The notes: generated from the letters alone by a model not told the origin. A stretch of DNA of 64,000 nucleotides from Phytopseudomonas punonensis (GCF_900142655.1 NZ_FRBQ01000001.1:374115-438114); one strand, 5' to 3'. Positions 29,241-39,039 are shown, numbered from the stretch's first letter. Made by a program: numbers and translations.

Positions 29241-31141
29241 GGGTGCTTCACCTCTGCGTTGGTCGGCGTCGCGGCACCGGGCGTGGCGTATTCGGCCTTG
29301 AGATGCCCGTTTTCGTCGAGCAGCCAGGCATCCATAACCTGTTTAACCACCGGCGCGCCGACGCCGGAGCCGGACTCACCGTTCTCGACCATCACCGACA
29401 CCACGATCTGCGGGTTATCCGCGGGCGCGAAGCCGACGAACAAGGCGTGGTCACGGTGACGTTCCTGCACCTTGCTGCGGTCGTACTTCTCGCCCTGCTT
29501 GATCGCCACCACCTGGGCAGTACCGCTCTTGCCGGCGATGCGATAGGCAGCGGTATCGCCGACCTTGCGCGCCGTACCACGGGCGCCGTGCATCACCGCT
29601 TCCATGCCCTGGCGCGCGTAATCCCAGTATTTGGGGTCGCGCAGCACGATATCCGGCATCGGGTCCGGGTCGTGGGGCTGACTGCCATCGATGGTTCTCG
29701 CCAAATGCGGGCGAATCCACTTGCCTTTGGTAGCGATCAGCGCAGTGGCCTGAGCCAGCTGCAGCGGCGTGGCCTGCATGTAGCCCTGGCCGATGCCGAG
29801 AATCAGCGTCTCACCGGGATACCAGCCCTGGCGATAACGGGCGCGCTTCCAGTCGCGCGACGGCATCAGCCCAGCGGTTTCCTCGAACATGTCCAGCGAC
29901 ACGCGCTGACCGATGCCGAAGCGACTCATGTAATCGTGCAGGCGATCAATGCCCATCTTGTGGGCAAGGTCGTAAAAGTAGGTGTCGTTGGAACGCATCA
30001 GCGCCAGGTTGAGATCTACCCAGCCGTCGCCGGTGCGGTTCCAGTTGCGGTACTTGTGGCTGTTGTTCGGCAGCTGATAGAAACCGGGGTCGAAGACCCG
30101 CGAGCTCGGCGTCACTACACCAGCGTCCAGGCCCGCCACGGCAACCATCGGTTTGATGGTCGAGCCTGGCGGATACAAGCCGCGCAGCACGCGGTTGTAG
30201 AGCGGCCGGTCGATGGAATCGCGCAGCTCGGCATAGGCCTTGAAGCTGATACCGGTGACGAATGGGTTGGGGTCGAAGCTCGGTTGGCTGACCATCGCCA
30301 GCACCTCACCCGTCTGCGGCTGAATCGCCACCACCGCGCCACGGCGCCCGCCCAGGGCCTTCTCGGCGACTTCCTGCAGGTGCACGTCGAGGGTCAGCAT
30401 CACGTCACGACCCGGCAGTGGGTCGGTGCGATTGAGTACCCGCAAAACCCGGCCACGGGCGTTGGTTTCAACTTCCTCGTAACCGACCTTGCCGTGCAAC
30501 TCGTCTTCGTAAAAGCGCTCGATACCGGTCTTGCCGATATGGTGAGTACCGCTGTACTCCACCGGGTCGAGTTCCTTGAGTTCCTTCTCGTTGATGCGCC
30601 CTACGTACCCGACCGAGTGGGCGAAGTGCTCACGCTGCGGATAGTGACGCACCAGCTGGGCGACCACCTCGACGCCAGGCAGGCGGAATTGATTAACCGC
30701 CAGCCGGGCGATCTGCTCTTCGCTCAACTCGAACAGCACCGGCACCGGTTCGAACGGCCGACGCCCCTGCTTAACACGGCGCTCGAACAACTCGCGATCA
30801 TCGGGCGTGAGCTCCAGCACTTCGACGATCACGTCGAGCACCTGCTCCCAGTTACCCGCACGCTCGCGGGTCAGGGTCAGGCTGAAGCTGGGCCGGTTGT
30901 CAGCGATGATCACCCCGTTGCGGTCGTAGATCAGCCCGCGGTTGGGTGGAATCGGCTGCACGTGGATGCGGTTGTTTTCCGCCAGCGTGGAGTGGTACTC
31001 GTACTGGATCACCTGCAGGTAATACATGCGAGCCATCAGCACGAGGGCCAGAATCAGAAATACCGAGCCACCGACGATCGCGCGCTTGCGGATGAGGCGC
31101 GCGTCCTTCTCGTGATCTTTTAGGCGGATCGGCTGGGGCAT
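29237..31141 (-). CDS. mrdA: Penicillin-binding protein 2 (elongation transpeptidase)
   Basis: PBP2 crosslinks new side-wall peptidoglycan and activates RodA. The 634 residues have one N-terminal membrane anchor (about 20-42, RAIVGGSVFLILALVLMARM), a pedestal domain (RGLIYDRNGVIIADN) and a transpeptidase domain with STIK, SND and KSGT motifs. The C-terminal tail is Thr/Ala/Pro-rich. Start ATG 31141 (MPQPIRLKDHEKD) agrees with the family. rlmH lies 12 bases upstream, rodA overlaps downstream. Confidence 0.98.
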   Translation of the reverse strand: MPQPIRLKDHEKDARLIRKRAIVGGSVFLILALVLMARMYYLQVIQYEYHSTLAENNRIHVQPIPPNRGLIYDRNGVIIADNRPSFSLTLTRERAGNWEQVLDVIVEVLELTPDDRELFERRVKQGRRPFEPVPVLFELSEEQIARLAVNQFRLPGVEVVAQLVRHYPQREHFAHSVGYVGRINEKELKELDPVEYSGTHHIGKTGIERFYEDELHGKVGYEEVETNARGRVLRVLNRTDPLPGRDVMLTLDVHLQEVAEKALGGRRGAVVAIQPQTGEVLAMVSQPSFDPNPFVTGISFKAYAELRDSIDRPLYNRVLRGLYPPGSTIKPMVAVAGLDAGVVTPSSRVFDPGFYQLPNNSHKYRNWNRTGDGWVDLNLALMRSNDTYFYDLAHKMGIDRLHDYMSRFGIGQRVSLDMFEETAGLMPSRDWKRARYRQGWYPGETLILGIGQGYMQATPLQLAQATALIATKGKWIRPHLARTIDGSQPHDPDPMPDIVLRDPKYWDYARQGMEAVMHGARGTARKVGDTAAYRIAGKSGTAQVVAIKQGEKYDRSKVQERHRDHALFVGFAPADNPQIVVSVMVENGESGSGVGAPVVKQVMDAWLLDENGHLKAEYATPGAATPTNAEVKHP

Positions 31142-31153
31142 CGGGACTGCTGA

Positions 31154-31621
31154 CTACTTGTGATAAGGGTGACCGGACAATATCGTCCAGGCACGATAAA
31201 TCTGTTCGCCGACCAGTATCCGTACCAGCGGGTGAGGCAAGGTCAGTGGCGACAGCGACCAGCGCTGCTCGCTACGCGCCATCACTTCCGGCGCCAGCCC
31301 TTCCGGGCCACCGACCATCAGGTTGACCGTACGCGAGTCGAGCCGCCATTTGTCCAGTTCGACCGCCAGTTGCTCGGTGCTCCAGGGTCGCCCTTCGACT
31401 TCCAGGGTGACGATGCGTTCCCCAGGCTGGACTTTGGCCAGCATGGCTTCGCCTTCCTGACGGATCATCCGCGCCACGTCGGCATTCTTGCCGCGCGTGG
31501 TCAGGGGAATTTCCACCAGTTCGAGAGACAGCTCGGAGGGCATGCGCTTGGCATACTCCTGCCAGCCGTCCTCGACCCAGCGCGGCATGCGCGAGCCGAC
31601 CGCGATCAGTTTGATGCGCAC
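31154..31621 (-). CDS. rlmH: 23S rRNA pseudouridine-1915 N3-methyltransferase RlmH
   Basis: RlmH is a SPOUT methyltransferase acting on helix 69 of assembled 70S ribosomes. The 155 residues start [20 protein letters not shown], with the SAM-binding knot [37 protein letters not shown] and the typical C-terminal GHPYHK. Length and ends are exactly those of the family. It follows rsfS by nine bases. Confidence 0.98.
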   Translation of the reverse strand: MRIKLIAVGSRMPRWVEDGWQEYAKRMPSELSLELVEIPLTTRGKNADVARMIRQEGEAMLAKVQPGERIVTLEVEGRPWSTEQLAVELDKWRLDSRTVNLMVGGPEGLAPEVMARSEQRWSLSPLTLPHPLVRILVGEQIYRAWTILSGHPYHK

Positions 31622-31630
31622 GGAACGCCC

Positions 31631-32005
31631 TTACTCGCCTTCGACACCATGCTGAGCGCGGCTCTGCTCGGCGCCCTGCCACAGACGCTCCAGGTCATAG
31701 AACTGGCGAGCGGTCGGCAGCATCACGTGAACGACGATGTCACCCAGGTCGAGCAGTGCCCATTCGCCGCTGTCCAGGCCTTCGCTGCCGATCGGGCGTA
31801 CGCCCTGTTCCTTGGTCTTTTCCAGCACGTTGTCGACCAGCGACTTGACGTGGCGGCTGGAGGTACCGCTGGCGATCACCATGTAGTCAGTGATGCTGGT
31901 CTTTTCACGCACGTCGATAGTGGTGATGTCCTGGGCCTTGATTTCTTCCAGTGCTGCGATGGCCACTTTGACCAGGTCTTCACTGTGCATGGTTTTGTTC
32001 GTCAT
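31631..32005 (-). CDS. rsfS: Ribosome silencing factor RsfS
   Basis: RsfS binds L14 on the 50S subunit and blocks subunit joining when nutrients are short. The 124 residues include [35 protein letters not shown] and a [16 protein letters not shown] strand. ATG 32005 ([10 protein letters not shown]) is given; the next ATG at 31990 (MHSEDLVKV) is an equally plausible start, since upstream residues vary in the family. Between nadD and rlmH, as in most gamma-proteobacteria. Confidence 0.96.
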   Translation of the reverse strand: MTNKTMHSEDLVKVAIAALEEIKAQDITTIDVREKTSITDYMVIASGTSSRHVKSLVDNVLEKTKEQGVRPIGSEGLDSGEWALLDLGDIVVHVMLPTARQFYDLERLWQGAEQSRAQHGVEGE

Positions 32006-32032
32006 AACGTGCTCGTTTGCCTCATGTTCGAT

Positions 32033-32677
32033 TCACCCACGGTACAGTCCATGGGCGTTGATATAAGCCAGAACCGCATCGGGCACTAGAAAGCGTGCCG
32101 AGCGACCGTTCGCCAATAACGAACGAATCTGGGTGGCAGACACCGCCAGCGGTGTCTGCCAGATGAAAGATATCTGCCCTGCCGGGCCTTTCAGCGCCAG
32201 CGGGTCTGCCACATTGCGCGCGGCCATCAGGTCGCGCAGCGGCTCGCTGGCTTCACTGCCGGCATCCGGGCGTTGCAGCACCAGAATGTGGCAGTGTTGC
32301 AGCAACTCGTCCCAACGGTGCCAGGCCGGCAAGCCACAAAAGGCATCCCAGCCCAGAATCAAAAACAGCTGATCCTCGGCAGCCAACTCGCCGCGCAACG
32401 ACTCCAGGGTGTCGATGCTGTAAGACGGTTTGTCACGCTTGAGCTCACGGTCATCCACCGTCAGCGGCGCCAACTCCGCCACGGCCTGCCTGACCATGGC
32501 CAGGCGATCCTGCGCCCCGACTTGCGGGGTTTCACGGTGTGGCGGGCGCGCACTGGGGATAAGTCGCAACTCGTCCAGCCCCATGAACTCGGCCACCTCC
32601 AGCGCACCGCGCAGATGGCCAATGTGCACCGGGTCGAACGTACCGCCCAATATCCCGATGCGCTTGCGGTTTGCCAT
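32033..32677 (-). CDS. nadD: Nicotinate-mononucleotide adenylyltransferase
   Basis: NadD makes nicotinic acid adenine dinucleotide from NaMN and ATP in NAD synthesis. The 214 residues have the nucleotidyl-transferase motif [46 protein letters not shown] and the C-terminal SATQIRSLL (SxTxxR motif). Its start ATG shares one base with the proA TGA (TGATG), so the two are translationally coupled. Confidence 0.97.
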   Translation of the reverse strand: MANRKRIGILGGTFDPVHIGHLRGALEVAEFMGLDELRLIPSARPPHRETPQVGAQDRLAMVRQAVAELAPLTVDDRELKRDKPSYSIDTLESLRGELAAEDQLFLILGWDAFCGLPAWHRWDELLQHCHILVLQRPDAGSEASEPLRDLMAARNVADPLALKGPAGQISFIWQTPLAVSATQIRSLLANGRSARFLVPDAVLAYINAHGLYRG

Positions 32678-33942
32678 CAGGTACGCACGTGCCCGTCGCC
32701 GAATACCACGTATTTCTCGCTGGTCAGCCCCAACAGGCCAACCGGACCACGGGCGTGCAGTTTGTCGGTGGAAATACCGATTTCCGCGCCCAGGCCGTAC
32801 TCGAAACCATCGGCGAAGCGCGTCGAGGCGTTGACCATCACCGAGCTGGAATCCACCTCGGTAAGGAAGCGCCGCGCATCGCTGAAGTTTTCTGTGATGA
32901 TCGCGTCGGTGTGCTGCGAGCCGTATTTGTTGATGTGCTCGATGGCCGCATCCAAGGAGTCGACCACGCGAATCGCCAGAATCGGTGCGTTGTATTCGGC
33001 GAACCAGTCGTCTTCGCTGGCTTCGAGCACATCGCTACCGAGCAGCGCGCGCGTCTGCGCATCGCCACGCAGCTCGACACCCTTGTCGCGGTAAATGGCA
33101 GCCAGCGGCGGCAGCACTCGAGCGGCGATATCGGCGTGCACCAGCAGGGTTTCCATCGCGTTGCATGGCGAATAGCGCTGGGTCTTCGAGTTGTCGCAAA
33201 CGCGAATGGCCTTGTCGAGATCAGCGGCGATATCCACATAAACGTGGCAAACGCCATCCAGGTGCTTGATCACCGGCACCTTGGCGTCACGGCTGATACG
33301 TTCGATCAGGCCCTTGCCACCGCGCGGCACGATCACGTCGACGAATTCCGGCATGGTGATCAGCGCGCCAACGGCAGCGCGGTCGGTGGTTTCCACCACC
33401 TGCACGGCACTGGCAGGCAAATCGGCTTCGGCCAGACCAGCCTGAATGCAGCGGGCGATGGCCTGGTTGGAGTGAATCGCTTCGGAGCCGCCGCGCAGGA
33501 TGGCGGCATTGCCGGACTTCAGGCACAGACTGGCCGCATCGATAGTCACGTTGGGACGCGACTCGTAGATGATGCCGATCACGCCCAGCGGTACGCGCAT
33601 CTTGCCGACCTGAATGCCGGATGGCAGGTAGCGCATGCCCTGAATTTCGCCGATCGGGTCGGGCAGCGTGGCGACCTGACGCAGGCCTTCGATCATGCTG
33701 TCGATGACTGCCGGGGTCAGCGCCAGGCGGTCGACCATGGCCGGTTCCAGGCCATTGGCGCGCGCGGCGGCAAGGTCCAGTTGATTGGCGGCAGTCAGTT
33801 CGCTGCGCGCAGCGTCCAGCGCAGTGGCAGCAGCCTGCAGGGCTCTGTTCTTCTGCTCAGTGCTGGCCCGCGCGAGTACGCGCGAGGCCTGGCGGGCAGC
33901 GCGGCCCAGGCGGGTCATGTAGTCAAGCACGGACTCGGTCAT
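32677..33942 (-). CDS. proA: Gamma-glutamyl phosphate reductase
   Basis: ProA reduces gamma-glutamyl phosphate with NADPH, the second step of proline synthesis. The 421 residues have the aldehyde-dehydrogenase fold: [29 protein letters not shown] and [11 protein letters not shown]. The catalytic Cys lies in [12 protein letters not shown] and [13 protein letters not shown] is near the end. It is the first gene of the eleven-gene minus-strand block. Its partner proB is not in this window. Confidence 0.97.
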   Translation of the reverse strand: MTESVLDYMTRLGRAARQASRVLARASTEQKNRALQAAATALDAARSELTAANQLDLAAARANGLEPAMVDRLALTPAVIDSMIEGLRQVATLPDPIGEIQGMRYLPSGIQVGKMRVPLGVIGIIYESRPNVTIDAASLCLKSGNAAILRGGSEAIHSNQAIARCIQAGLAEADLPASAVQVVETTDRAAVGALITMPEFVDVIVPRGGKGLIERISRDAKVPVIKHLDGVCHVYVDIAADLDKAIRVCDNSKTQRYSPCNAMETLLVHADIAARVLPPLAAIYRDKGVELRGDAQTRALLGSDVLEASEDDWFAEYNAPILAIRVVDSLDAAIEHINKYGSQHTDAIITENFSDARRFLTEVDSSSVMVNASTRFADGFEYGLGAEIGISTDKLHARGPVGLLGLTSEKYVVFGDGHVRT

Positions 33943-34185
33943 GGCAACTCAGGTCGGCAGTTGGAAAAAGTTGCTGATTATAGCGGTCATGCCGCCCCAC
34001 GCACAGCGGCGCCTGGCAGATGGTCATCAAAGGCTTGTAACGAAGCATATGGAGGCGGCGCAAACTGCAGGCGCATTGCTATGATCGCCCGCGGCAAGCG
34101 CCTGACAGCAGATTCGCGCAAAGGAACCGCTTTTCAGGTCGACAGGTCGAAGGCTCGATTTCCTACTCAATGAAGGTGTCCATCC

Positions 34186-35502
34186 ATGGGCCAATGGCTC
34201 GATAGTCTGACTACCTGGCTCGCGGCCCACCCGCAGTGGCTGGGTTTGGCGATCTTTGTGATCGCCTGCGTCGAATGCCTGGCCATCGCCGGCATCATCG
34301 TTCCCGGCACCGTGCTGCTGTTCGCCGTCGGCGTGATGGCCGGCAACGGCGCCCTAAGTCTGTGGGAAACCCTGCTGCTGGCCTACTTCGGTGGTTTGCT
34401 GGGCGATGCCATTTCCTACGCATTGGGCCGCTACTTCCATCAGGACATTCGTCGCCTGCCAGGCCTGCGCAGCCATCCGCAGTGGCTGAGCGGCGCGGAA
34501 AGCTACTTCGAGCGCTACGGCGTCGCCAGCCTGCTGCTGGGCCGCTATATCGGCCCGTTGCGCCCAATGCTGCCGATGGTCGCGGGCATGTTGAGCATGC
34601 CAATTGGCCGCTTTATCGCGGTCAGCATGCTGGCCGCCGCTGGCTGGGCTGTCGCGTACTTGCTGCCTGGCTGGGCTGCAGGCGCCGCCTTGCGTCTGCC
34701 GTTACCAGATGGTTTCTGGCCCCAAGCGGCCGTGGTCGCCGGTGGGCTGGCGCTGATACTGGTGCTGACCATTCAAAGCAGCCTGCGCGAACAGCGCCAA
34801 GCCGCGGTGATCGCTGCTGGGCTGGGCGCGATTCTGCTGATCGCCCTGTTCATTGGCTGGCCGCACCTGATCGCGCTGGACCAAGGCTTGATGACGCTGA
34901 TCCAGGAACAACGCAACCCGCGCTTCGACCACATCGCCGTGATCATCACCCACTTCGGCGACTTCGACGTTCAACTGGCGGTCGCTGCACTGCTGTGCAT
35001 CCTGTTGCTGCTCGCTCGCAAATGGCAGGCGCTGCTGTTCGCCGGCAGCGCCATGCTCAGCACCGCGGTGGCCAATGGGCTGTTCAAGAACCTGTTCGAG
35101 CGGGCGCGCCCCGATGTGCTGCTCGAGCCGCTGCATACCTACAGTTTCCCTAGCGGCCACAGCTCGGCGGCGTTCGCCTTCTTCCTGACCGTCGCCATCC
35201 TGGCGGGTCGCGGCCAGCCGGCGCGCCTGCGCCTGACCTGGATTCTGCTGGCCTGCCTGCCGGCACTGTTTATCGCCCTGTCGCGGGTTTATCTAGGGGT
35301 GCACTGGCCGAGCGACATCATCGCCGGCGCACTGCTGGCCAGCAGCCTGTGCGCGCTGAGCCTGGCGCTGATGCAACGCTTCGCTTCACTGCCACCACTG
35401 CCTGCGAGGGCTTGGTGGATGATCGTGCCAAGCTGCGCGCTGCTGCTGACGAGCATGGCGCTGATGCGGATGTCAGAAGGCGTGGAAATTTACCGCTATT
35501 GA
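34186..35502 (+). CDS. Fused DedA-family / PAP2 phosphatase membrane protein
   Basis: 438 residues in two membrane modules. Residues 1 to about 190 are a DedA/SNARE-associated domain (VECLAIAGIIVPGTVLLF, LLGDAISYALGRY, RYIGPLRPMLPMVAGM), a family including undecaprenyl-phosphate and phospholipid flippases. Residues about 230-410 are a PAP2 phosphatase with all three motifs: KNLFERARP (about 301), PSGHSS (about 322) and SRVYLGVHWPSD (about 366). A lipid-phosphate phosphatase coupled to its flippase is the natural reading; the substrate is unproven. An extended -10 (TGCTATGAT, 34077-34085) lies about 100 bases upstream. Its end overlaps the convergent Lon-domain gene by 7 bases. Confidence 0.9.
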   Translation: MGQWLDSLTTWLAAHPQWLGLAIFVIACVECLAIAGIIVPGTVLLFAVGVMAGNGALSLWETLLLAYFGGLLGDAISYALGRYFHQDIRRLPGLRSHPQWLSGAESYFERYGVASLLLGRYIGPLRPMLPMVAGMLSMPIGRFIAVSMLAAAGWAVAYLLPGWAAGAALRLPLPDGFWPQAAVVAGGLALILVLTIQSSLREQRQAAVIAAGLGAILLIALFIGWPHLIALDQGLMTLIQEQRNPRFDHIAVIITHFGDFDVQLAVAALLCILLLLARKWQALLFAGSAMLSTAVANGLFKNLFERARPDVLLEPLHTYSFPSGHSSAAFAFFLTVAILAGRGQPARLRLTWILLACLPALFIALSRVYLGVHWPSDIIAGALLASSLCALSLALMQRFASLPPLPARAWWMIVPSCALLLTSMALMRMSEGVEIYRY

Positions 35503-36089
35503 GCCGGGCCATCGCCCTGCAGCTGCTCGACCAAGTCCTGCAGCATGTCCAAGCGCAGCGTCGCGTCGGGCTCGGCAAGCAAGGCGAGCTTTTGCTCGGC
35601 GCTGAACGGCAATAGATAGCTGAGTTTGTCGGCCAGTTCGGCCTGGCTTTCTGCGTTGCCGCCCATGTCCAGGCTGGCGACCATCGGGTGCTCGGCCAGG
35701 GCACTGAGCAGCGCCAGCAGGTCGGCATACACCTCATCCAGTGGCAGCTCGGGTTGTTCTTCCAGCCACTCGACTTGGGCCAGGGTCAGTTTGTCCGGCA
35801 GCACCTGGGCCTGCTTGACGCGAAAGCGCCGCCCGCCCTGCACGCGAATACCCAGTAGGCCATTGGGGCGCTGCTGGAAATCGATGATCCGCGCTTCACA
35901 GCCAATCTGCGCGACGCGCTCGGCGGCCTCGCCAACCTCGGCGCCGTCGACGATGCATACCACGCCAAAACCTTCGCCCTGCTTCATGCAGCGGCTGATC
36001 ATGTCCAGGTAGCGCGCCTCGAAAATCTGCAGATCCAGCACGCAGCCGGGAAACAGAACGGTATGCAGCGGGAATAAAGGTAGGGTCAT
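35496..36089 (-). CDS. Lon N-terminal (substrate-binding) domain protein
   Basis: 197 residues covering only the LON substrate-binding domain: LPLFPLHTVLFPGCVLDLQI, FEARYLDMI, FGVVCIVDG. It is followed by a helical part with LSYLLPFSAEQKLALL. There is no AAA+ ATPase or protease domain, so it is not Lon itself but the stand-alone type; such proteins may bind clients or act as adaptors, function unproven. It begins 7 bases after lrgB and probably shares its transcript. Its 3' end overlaps the PAP2 gene from the other strand. Confidence 0.9.
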   Translation of the reverse strand: MTLPLFPLHTVLFPGCVLDLQIFEARYLDMISRCMKQGEGFGVVCIVDGAEVGEAAERVAQIGCEARIIDFQQRPNGLLGIRVQGGRRFRVKQAQVLPDKLTLAQVEWLEEQPELPLDEVYADLLALLSALAEHPMVASLDMGGNAESQAELADKLSYLLPFSAEQKLALLAEPDATLRLDMLQDLVEQLQGDGPAQ

Positions 36090-36096
36090 AGGGCTC

Positions 36097-36810
36097 TCAA
36101 CTCAGGAAGACGATGGCCAGGGGCAACAGGATCGCCGTGAACACGCCCATCAGACTCATGGCCAGCGCCGCAAAGGCGCCGCATTCCTCGCTCTCCTGCA
36201 TGGCGCGCGAGGTGCCGACCGCGTGGGCGGTCATGCCCAACGCCATGCCCATGGCGGCATGGTTGCGCACACCACACAGGCGCAACAACGATGGCCCGAT
36301 GATTGCGCCCAGCACGCCGGTGATCATCACGAACACCGCGGCCAGCGCGGCGAGGCCGCCAATCTGGTTGGCCACCAGCATGGCAATCGGTGAGGTAACG
36401 GACTTGGGCGCCATGCTCATCAGCATGTTGTGCTCGGCGCCGAGCAGCCAGGCCAATGCCACACCCAGCACGGTGGCCACCACACCGGCGACCAAGAGCG
36501 TCAGCACCGTAGGCCAGAAGACCTGGCGAATACGCCGCAGGTTCAGGTAAAGCGGCACCGCCAACGCCACGGTAGCCGGGCCGAGGAAAATGGTCAGCGC
36601 CTCAGCGCTGGTCTTGTATTCGCTAAAGGTCAGCCCGCAGAACAGCAGGATGGTGATCACCAGGGTGGTCGAAACCAGCACCGGCTGCAGGAACACCAGG
36701 CGAGTCTTCTCGTAGAGGGCAATCGCCAGCTGGTAGGCGCCCAGAGTAACGCCCGCGCCAAACAGCGGATGATGGGTGACGGCCATCCAGGCGCCGTGCC
36801 AGTCGAGCAT
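36097..36810 (-). CDS. lrgB: LrgB/CidB-family membrane protein
   Basis: 237 residues, seven or so transmembrane segments, with the LrgB signatures FLGPATVALAVPLYLNL, APKSVTSPIAM and GIxxxRC-like GMTAHAVGTSRAMQESEECGA. LrgB proteins accompany the holin-like LrgA; recent work links such pairs to small-metabolite (for example pyruvate or glycolate) transport as well as autolysis. ATG 36810 overlaps the lrgA stop by one base (TGATG). A longer open frame upstream to 37341 runs through lrgA in another frame and is an artefact. Confidence 0.92.
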   Translation of the reverse strand: MLDWHGAWMAVTHHPLFGAGVTLGAYQLAIALYEKTRLVFLQPVLVSTTLVITILLFCGLTFSEYKTSAEALTIFLGPATVALAVPLYLNLRRIRQVFWPTVLTLLVAGVVATVLGVALAWLLGAEHNMLMSMAPKSVTSPIAMLVANQIGGLAALAAVFVMITGVLGAIIGPSLLRLCGVRNHAAMGMALGMTAHAVGTSRAMQESEECGAFAALAMSLMGVFTAILLPLAIVFLS

Positions 36811-37172
36811 CACCCCTCCCCCCGACGTCGCGCCTGGCGCTCGATTAGTTTCTGCATCATCCAACCGGCGAACACCAACGAGAGGATCAGCGACAGCACC
36901 AGGGCGCCGATCACTGCCCAGAAGTCGGCGGCAATCGCCTCGGCATAGGCCATCACCCCGACGGCCGGCGGCACCAGCAACAGTGGCAGGTATTTGAGCA
37001 GGCCGCTGGCGGCCTGCTGAATCGGCTCGTCGACCTGGCCGCGGCAGAGCAGAAACACCACCAACAGCAGCATGCCGAGAATCGGCCCCGGCAGCATCGG
37101 CAGAAACAGCGCATTGATCGCCGTGCCGAGCAGTTGGCACAGCACCAGCCAGAACAGGCCACGAAGCAGCAT
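36810..37172 (-). CDS. lrgA: LrgA/CidA-family holin-like protein
   Basis: 120 residues with four hydrophobic helices: LLRGLFWLVLCQLLGTAI, LPGPILGMLLLVVFLL, YLPLLLVPPAVGVMAYAEAI and VIGALVLSLILSLVFAGWMMQ. The PGPILGMLL segment is the family hallmark. ATG 37172 is preceded by GGGGGAC with good spacing; an upstream start at 37220 is unsupported. First gene of lrgA-lrgB-Lon-domain. Confidence 0.92.
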   Translation of the reverse strand: MLLRGLFWLVLCQLLGTAINALFLPMLPGPILGMLLLVVFLLCRGQVDEPIQQAASGLLKYLPLLLVPPAVGVMAYAEAIAADFWAVIGALVLSLILSLVFAGWMMQKLIERQARRRGEG

Positions 37173-37359
37173 GATTGTCCCCCGCAAACTCGACAGGCCG
37201 ACCGGCTTGCCCGCCATCAAAGACGGCCATTATAGGCCGCGAACCCTGGCGTCTTAACAGAGCCAGATCGCCTGCAATCGAGCAGCTCAGCGCGGCAGCG
37301 CGCAGCCAGATGCTTTGCGGCATACTGCCAGCCTCGCCCATCCGACCAGGACGTCCCGC

Positions 37360-39039
37360 ATGCTTCGCCTCGCGCCATTGGCCCTGACCATCGCCCTCAC
37401 TGCCTGTGGCCAGAGCGCTTCACTGCTGCCCGCCGACGCGATTCTGCCGGACGGTTCGCGCTATCACGGTGAGGTGATCGCAGGCCTGCTGCAGGGCGAA
37501 GGCCGCCTCGACTATCCCAATGGCAGCCGCTACGTCGGCCACTTCGTCGATGGTCAGCGCCATGGCGCCGGGGAGTGGCAAGGCGCCAATGGCGAGCATT
37601 ACCTCGGTGAGTTCGCCGCCGGCCGTTATGACGGCCAAGGCACCCTCAAGAAGGGCGATGGCAGCAGCTACAGCGGCGGCTTCAGCCAGGGACAGTTCAG
37701 TGGCGAAGGCATGTTGCAGGAAGCCGGACAAACCTATCGCGGGCAATTTCGTGCTGGCCGCTTTCACGGTTTCGGTATTCTCGAGCAGGCCGACGGCAGC
37801 CGCTTCCAGGGTGTTTTCGCCAAAGGTCTGCCGGATGGCCAGGGCATGCGCGAGGACGAACAGGGCAACCAGCTTTCCGGGCACTTCGTTGGCGGCCAGC
37901 TCAAGGGCGCCGGCAACTATCGCGGCAGCGATGGTGACAGCTACGACGGCGAGTTCAAAGACAGCCTGTTCCATGGCAAGGGTCGCTACCAGAGCGCCGG
38001 CGGCGATGCATGGAGCGGCACCTTCATCGAGGGCGCACTCAACGGTAAGGGCGAATACAGCGGCAGCGATGGCAGCCGCTACATAGGGCAATTCCGTGAC
38101 TGGCGCTACCAGGGCGAAGGCCACCTGCAGCAGGCCGACGGCAGCCGTTACGACGGCCAGTTCGCCAATGGCCAGTTCAACGGCGTGGGCATCTTACTCA
38201 ATGCCGATGGCAGCAAGCAGCAAGGCACCTGGCGGCGCGGCCTGTGGGTGCGCGACGAAAACGGCCAGGCACTACCCGACCCGCTGGAAATCGGCCTACT
38301 GAAACAGGGCGAGCTGCTCGACAGCGCCATCGCTGCGCTGCCGGCCTCCACCCCGCGCAGCGAACTCTACGCCCTGACCCTGGCCGGTGACGGCAAGCAG
38401 AGCGTGTTCCTGCGCGAAGCCGACTACGTGGCCGACCTGCTCACCGAGCGGTTTTCCGCATACGGCCGCATCACCCTAGCCAACCACCGCGATCACCTGG
38501 CAGATCGCCCGCTGGCAACCCGCGAGAACCTGCGCCGCGCGGTGCAGGCCATCGCCGAACGCAGCGGGCCGGAAGACCTGGTGTTTATCTATCTAACCAG
38601 TCACGGCTCGCGCACTCACGAGCTGAACCTGGATCAGCCGCGCCTGCAGCTAGGCGACCTGCCTGCCGACGAGCTGGCCGATCTGCTCAAGCCGCTGGCC
38701 GAGCGCGACAAGGTGGTGGTGATTTCCGCCTGCTATTCCGGCGGTTTCATCCCGGCGCTGAAAGACGACAAGACCCTGGTAATGACCGCTGCCCGAGCCG
38801 ACCGCGTCTCGTTCGGCTGCTCCGAGGAGGCTGAATTCACCTACTTCGGCCGCGCCCTGTTCGCCGAGGCGTTACAGCAGACGGATGACCTCGAACAGGC
38901 CTTCAAGCTGGCAAGCGCGGCAGTGGCAGCGCGTGAGAAAGCGGACGGTTTTGAAGCCTCCGAGCCGCAGATCTGGGCGCCGCCTGCCGTGATCGAACAC
39001 TGGAATGCCCTGCGCCAGCAGAGAAGCGAAGCGCCTTGA
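37360..39039 (+). CDS. MORN-repeat lipoprotein with C-terminal C13 (legumain/caspase-like) peptidase domain
   Basis: 559-residue precursor. Residues 1-16 are a lipoprotein signal (ALTAC, Cys16). Residues about 28-300 are eleven consecutive MORN-type repeats of 22-23 residues (pattern DGSRYxGxFxxGxxxGxGxL) plus a partial twelfth, a beta-hairpin array that in other proteins binds lipids or partners. Residues about 340-540 resemble peptidase family C13: the catalytic His is in YLTSHGS (His415) and the Cys in VISACYSGG (Cys458), the clan CD arrangement. It is therefore probably an envelope-tethered cysteine peptidase with unknown substrate. ATG 37360 chosen for the signal; divergent from lrgA. 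The GC-rich repeats also create long spurious frames on both strands. Confidence 0.85.
   Translation: MLRLAPLALTIALTACGQSASLLPADAILPDGSRYHGEVIAGLLQGEGRLDYPNGSRYVGHFVDGQRHGAGEWQGANGEHYLGEFAAGRYDGQGTLKKGDGSSYSGGFSQGQFSGEGMLQEAGQTYRGQFRAGRFHGFGILEQADGSRFQGVFAKGLPDGQGMREDEQGNQLSGHFVGGQLKGAGNYRGSDGDSYDGEFKDSLFHGKGRYQSAGGDAWSGTFIEGALNGKGEYSGSDGSRYIGQFRDWRYQGEGHLQQADGSRYDGQFANGQFNGVGILLNADGSKQQGTWRRGLWVRDENGQALPDPLEIGLLKQGELLDSAIAALPASTPRSELYALTLAGDGKQSVFLREADYVADLLTERFSAYGRITLANHRDHLADRPLATRENLRRAVQAIAERSGPEDLVFIYLTSHGSRTHELNLDQPRLQLGDLPADELADLLKPLAERDKVVVISACYSGGFIPALKDDKTLVMTAARADRVSFGCSEEAEFTYFGRALFAEALQQTDDLEQAFKLASAAVAAREKADGFEASEPQIWAPPAVIEHWNALRQQRSEAP

Noticed and set aside
29243..31123. 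A 626-codon frame opposite mrdA
   Set aside because: Exactly co-extensive with mrdA on the other strand and without recognisable domains.
36810..37341. Upstream extension of the lrgB frame
   Set aside because: It runs through lrgA in another frame; the overlap TGATG and family alignment set the lrgB start at 36810.
37420..38124. Periodic repeats at DNA level in the MORN gene, considered as a CRISPR or tandem DNA repeat
   Set aside because: The periodicity is about 69 bases and follows the protein repeat with diverged third positions; there are no identical direct repeats with unique spacers.
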